DNA of 8,673 bases from Alphaproteobacteria bacterium (lineage in GTDB: Bacteria > Pseudomonadota > Alphaproteobacteria > Paracaedibacterales > CAITNM01), in assembly GCA_947499175.1 (NCBI GenBank), contig CANMNU010000051.1, positions 1-8,673 on the forward strand. The letters run 5' to 3'. Shown piece by piece: positions 5,548-8,673 of the stretch (the first letter of the stretch is position 1; each line of letters opens with the position of its first letter). The translations under genes and the position numbers were made by a program. Below the pieces are notes generated by a model. The model was given only the letters and a program-made list of their open reading frames with translations, was not told the origin of the DNA and ran no database searches.

Positions 5548-7355
5548 CAATCCTTCCCAAACAATGACTTAACTTTGTCAATTATCTGTGATATTAAAGA
5601 CTCTTGCTGCTTCTTTTTTAGCCTATCTTCACTATGCTTGGCAACCCCTTGGTCTACAGGTGGCTGTTTATCAGCATCTTGCACATATTCATGCTCTTCG
5701 TGGTGTAAAGGTTCTGTTGATTTATGGTCAACTGTTTTTTCCTCTACCTTATGCTCGGATCCATCTTCAGCACTAACTTCTTCAGGCTTAGATTCGATAA
5801 CTTCTTCCTTATGTTCTGGCTTCTCTTCTGGCTTTTTGACCTCATCTTCAGAATTATCAATACGCAATGGCAAATAGGACGGCTTACCTTCCCGTGAAAT
5901 TAGTAACAAAATATTTTTACGCTTCTCTTTTTTTGCTTTATTAACAATAGCTTCAAAATCACTTGGTAGATTAAGAGCCTTATTATTTGCTTCTTCAATA
6001 ATATCGCCAGGCAATAGTAAAACTTGATCATTTGACAAGATATTTTGGTCAATATTTACAACAATAACTCCACGTATTTCTTTGTTATTTTGTTTAAGAC
6101 GTTCTTTAATTTCTGCAGGAATTTCCGCAATTTCAATACCAGCAATTACTACGTTGCTTGATTTTTTACCCGAATTATTATTGGCACTAGCATCATCTTT
6201 TTTGGCATCAGGCATTTCATCAACTTTAATTTTCACCTCAATTACCTTACCTTTACGCCAGACCTTTAAGGTAATAGTTTTGCCAATTTCAGTTTCAGCC
6301 ACCAAACGTGATAAAATATGCGATTCTGCAACTTGCTTACCTTCATAGGCTAAAATTATATCACCTATCTCTAATTTGCCATCAGCAGGACCTTTTTCAA
6401 TCACACTACCAACAATTACACCTGTATCTTCCATTCCCTGACTTTCAGCCATATTTTTATCAAAGGCTTGAATACGAATCCCCAACTGCCCACGGCGAGT
6501 TTTGCCATATTTAACTAGTTGATCAACCGTTTGACGCGCAATATTTGCAGGAATCGCAAAACCAATACCAATATTTCCACCAGTATTAGTTATAATTGCA
6601 TTGTTAATACCGACCACTTCACCTTTAGTATTAAACAAAGCCCCACCAGAACTACCAACGTTAATTTGTGCGCTATGTTGAATAAACTCAAAATCTTGCT
6701 GCATACCTGATGGCACATATCGACCCTTGTGTGAAACTACACCAACAGTCACCGTATTGCCAAAGTTAAATGGGTTACCAATTGCAATTACCCAATCCCC
6801 AGTCTTAGCTTCTTCAGAATTAGCCCAATTAACTGTTGGTAATTTACGCTTGTCAGCGGGTAGGCTGCTTAAATCCAACTTAATTACAGCAACGTCGTTA
6901 CGAGCATCAGATGCCAACAAGGTTCCAGGTATTTCTGTTTTATCCTCTAGAACCACGTTTAAAGTTTTGGCCTCAGAAACGACATGGTGGTTCGTAACAA
7001 CATAAGCTATTTTTCCATCACAATGCACAATGAAGCCAGCTCCCACAGCTTGAGTTTTACGTGGACGTTCCATCTGTCCCATAAACTCACGGAATAACTC
7101 TTCCAAAGGATTTCCTGCACCTAAACGCCCATGCGGGGGAACGCCGCCTGGCATAGACATAACACCATCAGCACGCGCTTCTATAACCTGTGTTGCTTGT
7201 ACACTAACAACAGCTGGTAAGACCTTATCTACTACACTTGAAAAACCTTTACTAACATCCAAAGTAGAGTGAGATACTGGAGCCTCATTACCTACTACTT
7301 TTTCTGCCACTAACATGAAGCTGAATGATGAAATCAATAATACTAGAAAACGCAT
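5547..7355 (-). CDS. degP: DegP/HtrA family periplasmic serine protease with an extended charged tail
   Basis: DegP-type proteins degrade or chaperone misfolded envelope proteins in the periplasm. The 602 residues show a signal peptide (1 to about 22), a trypsin-like domain (about 35-285), PDZ1 (about 288-380), a Lys/Asp/Asn/Ser-rich linker (382-400) and PDZ2 (about 402-500). The catalytic triad is His124 (TNHHVV), Asp154 (ARNDVAVIKL) and Ser236. The active-serine loop reads HSAQINVGSSGGAL instead of the usual TDAAINPGNSGGAL, so the Asn before the serine and the conserved Asp are both Ser. Residues 501-577 form a low-complexity tail rich in Glu, Lys, His and Pro. It ends in a basic amphipathic helix (about 579-602). 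E. coli DegP ends soon after PDZ2. Start: ATG at 7355 with AGGTG four bases upstream. The gene lies 52 bases after hflC. Activity is likely, but the altered loop leaves some doubt. Confidence 0.95.
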   Translation of the reverse strand: MRFLVLLISSFSFMLVAEKVVGNEAPVSHSTLDVSKGFSSVVDKVLPAVVSVQATQVIEARADGVMSMPGGVPPHGRLGAGNPLEELFREFMGQMERPRKTQAVGAGFIVHCDGKIAYVVTNHHVVSEAKTLNVVLEDKTEIPGTLLASDARNDVAVIKLDLSSLPADKRKLPTVNWANSEEAKTGDWVIAIGNPFNFGNTVTVGVVSHKGRYVPSGMQQDFEFIQHSAQINVGSSGGALFNTKGEVVGINNAIITNTGGNIGIGFAIPANIARQTVDQLVKYGKTRRGQLGIRIQAFDKNMAESQGMEDTGVIVGSVIEKGPADGKLEIGDIILAYEGKQVAESHILSRLVAETEIGKTITLKVWRKGKVIEVKIKVDEMPDAKKDDASANNNSGKKSSNVVIAGIEIAEIPAEIKERLKQNNKEIRGVIVVNIDQNILSNDQVLLLPGDIIEEANNKALNLPSDFEAIVNKAKKEKRKNILLLISREGKPSYLPLRIDNSEDEVKKPEEKPEHKEEVIESKPEEVSAEDGSEHKVEEKTVDHKSTEPLHHEEHEYVQDADKQPPVDQGVAKHSEDRLKKKQQESLISQIIDKVKSLFGKD

Positions 7356-7390
7356 AAGTCACCTGATTGTAAAAATTATCTTAAACTTTA

Positions 7391-7417
7391 ACTAAAATTA
7401 GTATTCCCTATTTTAGT
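7391..7417 (-). repeat. Inverted repeat spanning the hflC stop and hflC-degP gap
   Basis: ACTAAAAT (7391-7398) and ATTTTAGT (7410-7417) are perfect 8-base complements separated by 11 bases. On the minus strand the hairpin covers the hflC TAG (7410-7408) and is followed by TAAAG, not a T-run. It is not a standard terminator. It could modulate readthrough into degP or mark an mRNA processing or stability site. The arms are all but AT-only, so chance is a real alternative. Confidence 0.35.
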
Positions 7418-8280
7418 AAAGATTCCGTTAAGAATTTTGTATAACCATTATCTGTTGAAAGCAAAAATGAAGATCCTGACTTAATACTGCTTCTATATGA
7501 TTCCAAGGTTCTATAAAATTCATAAAAATCAGGGTCAACTCCAAATGATTCCGCTGCAATTTCAATTGCCTTAGAATCACCACTACCGCGAATATTTTCT
7601 GATTGTTTATTAGCTTCAGCTAAAATAATAGTTTTTTCCTTATCAGCCGTAGCACGTATTCCAATAGCTGACTCCTCACCTTTTGCACGATTTTCCTTAG
7701 CAAAACGTACCAATTCAGAATTCATTCTTGCAAACACTGCATTGCGGTTTTCTGCTGGTAATTCTGTACGGATAATTCGTACATCTACAATAGTAATACC
7801 CAAAGGTTCAGCAACAGTCCTAACTTCTTCTAAAATTTGGTGCATATTATCAGAGCGCTCTTTGCGAAGCATCGTACGTAACTCAACCTTACCAAGTACG
7901 TTTCGCACTGAGCTACTTATGATAGCCTCTAAACGACCACGTGCACCGATTTCTGAGGCAGGCTTTACAGACTGAAAGAATCTTAAAGGATCAGAAATTT
8001 TATAGCGTGTATAAGTGTTTACCTCCAAAAATTTTTGATCTTGAGTCGTTACAGAAATTGATGGCAAGTCATAATCTAAAATTCTAGTTTCATAAAATAA
8101 AACCTCCTCAATAAATGGAATTTTTATTTTCAAACCAGGATCGTTATGAATACGGCGATATTCACCTAACCTAAGAACAATTGCTTGTGTAGTTTGGTTA
8201 ACTATAAATAATGCATCACTTAGCAATACTAGAAGTACTACCGGTAAAAAGCGCATCCAAATTGGAATATGTCGAAACAT
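7408..8280 (-). CDS. hflC: FtsH modulator HflC (SPFH/band 7 family)
   Basis: HflC forms, with HflK, a large membrane-anchored cage on the periplasmic side that encloses and regulates the AAA protease FtsH. The 290 residues show an N-terminal membrane anchor (about 11-27), the SPFH/band 7 domain (about 25-190) starting QTTQAIVLRLGEYRRI and containing the LPAENRNAVFARMNSE segment (174-189), and then a long helical region with AKENRAKGEESAIGIRATAD and the C-terminal DPDFYEFYRTLESYR (249-263) typical of HflC. Length is normal for alphaproteobacteria; E. coli has 334. The start ATG at 8280 follows the hflK stop directly (TAAATG), with AGAGG about eight bases upstream, so the two are translationally coupled. 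The last part (264-290) is divergent and Ser/Thr-rich. Confidence 0.95.
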   Translation of the reverse strand: MFRHIPIWMRFLPVVLLVLLSDALFIVNQTTQAIVLRLGEYRRIHNDPGLKIKIPFIEEVLFYETRILDYDLPSISVTTQDQKFLEVNTYTRYKISDPLRFFQSVKPASEIGARGRLEAIISSSVRNVLGKVELRTMLRKERSDNMHQILEEVRTVAEPLGITIVDVRIIRTELPAENRNAVFARMNSELVRFAKENRAKGEESAIGIRATADKEKTIILAEANKQSENIRGSGDSKAIEIAAESFGVDPDFYEFYRTLESYRSSIKSGSSFLLSTDNGYTKFLTESLLK

Positions 8281-8673
8281 TTACGCAACCTCTTTCTTGT
8301 GTAATAGTGGAGCTGGAGTCAGCATATTGTAGTTTTGTAGAGACTTTGCCAAGTCTTTGTCAACAATAGTGACAACCCCTCGTTTCATTAATTCATCCAT
8401 AACTTCTCTGTGCATGCGAATACGAGTAACCTTTGGATTTTTACGATTTGCCAATTGGACCTGATTAAACCTAGATGCTTCACCTTCAGCCTTAGCTACA
8501 ACTTCTGCTGCATAAGCTTCAGCACCACGTAAAATGCTCTCAGCTTGACCACGTGCCTTTGGCAAAATGTCATTACTATAGCTTTGTGCTTCGTTACCTA
8601 GGCGATCAGCATCTACCAATGACGCCTGCATATCATTAAATGCCTCGACCACTTGCGCAGGTGGTTTCACTCT
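8281..8673 (-). CDS. hflK: FtsH modulator HflK, C-terminal part (gene continues past the window edge)
   Basis: Only the last 130 codons are in the window; the frame is open to the edge, so the apparent GTG start at 8670 is an internal Val. The visible part is the helical C-terminal half of HflK after the band 7 domain: KPPAQVVEAFNDMQAS, then EAQSYSNDILPKARGQAESI, AYAAEVVAKAEGEASRFNQV, and a final stretch with TRIRMHREVMDELMKRG. These match the HflK consensus (EAxxYxNxxxPxAxGxAxxI … AxGExxRF). The extreme C-terminus (LHKKEVA) is short and basic, without the long Gln/Gly-rich tail found in some homologues. It partners HflC, encoded directly downstream. The promoter of this operon lies outside the window. 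Confidence 0.94.
   Translation of the reverse strand, partial: RVKPPAQVVEAFNDMQASLVDADRLGNEAQSYSNDILPKARGQAESILRGAEAYAAEVVAKAEGEASRFNQVQLANRKNPKVTRIRMHREVMDELMKRGVVTIVDKDLAKSLQNYNMLTPAPLLHKKEVA

Noticed and set aside
5512..5877. Plus-strand 121-codon frame opposite the degP tail and nfu start
   Set aside because: Ser/Cys/Leu-rich composition is simply the antisense of the Glu/Lys-rich DegP tail. It has no ribosome binding site or recognisable domain.

Overview
The window is visibly AT-rich and almost entirely coding. It looks like chromosomal DNA of an alphaproteobacterium. The FtsQ (POTRA followed by an 'IAIWQ…FYLVDEDGTAI' type beta domain), the two-domain Nfu protein beginning 'MFIQTEETPNPQTLKF' and the hflK-hflC-degP order are all typical of that class. 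The base composition, tight packing and an isolated class II aldolase/adducin-like gene would fit a host-associated lineage (Rickettsiales or Holosporales type). That placement is inference from style, not from a marker gene.

Left part, plus strand (1-2173): a gene-poor leader of about 320 bases contains a run of three adjacent hairpins (37-107) and two doubtful micro-ORFs. Then come ddl (D-Ala-D-Ala ligase, start 321) and ftsQ (divisome protein), overlapping by 10 bases. This is a fragment of the classical division and cell-wall cluster. A strong bidirectional terminator follows ftsQ immediately, so ftsA and ftsZ are not downstream here.

Middle, minus strand (2183-3507): a small exported Lys/Glu/Ala-rich protein of unknown function converges on ftsQ. 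Its stop codon lies inside a perfect 18-base palindrome. Upstream of it lies a class II aldolase/adducin-family gene that keeps the zinc histidines but has Gly where the aldolase catalytic acid should be. A 228-base spacer follows. It contains a 65-codon open frame with no start codon, possibly a gene remnant.

Right part, minus strand (3508-8673): a compact run reading hflK (3' part only) - hflC - degP - nfu - lytic transglycosylase - folD. Junctions are 0, 52, -1, -8 and +2 bases, so this is probably one operon with extensive translational coupling. HflK/HflC is the membrane SPFH complex that modulates FtsH. DegP is the periplasmic protease/chaperone. The two together form an envelope protein quality-control module. 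Nfu (Fe-S cluster delivery), a secreted lytic transglycosylase and FolD (one-carbon metabolism) follow without an obvious shared pathway. The DegP copy is unusual: the motif around its active serine is altered, and it has a tail of about 100 residues, highly charged and ending in a basic amphipathic helix, after PDZ2.

I see no CRISPR array, insertion sequence, tRNA, rRNA, phage or defence module. The points most worth a second look are the DegP variant, the hairpin run before ddl, the start-less open frame after folD, and the make-up of the operon. None of these amounts to a demonstrated new system.
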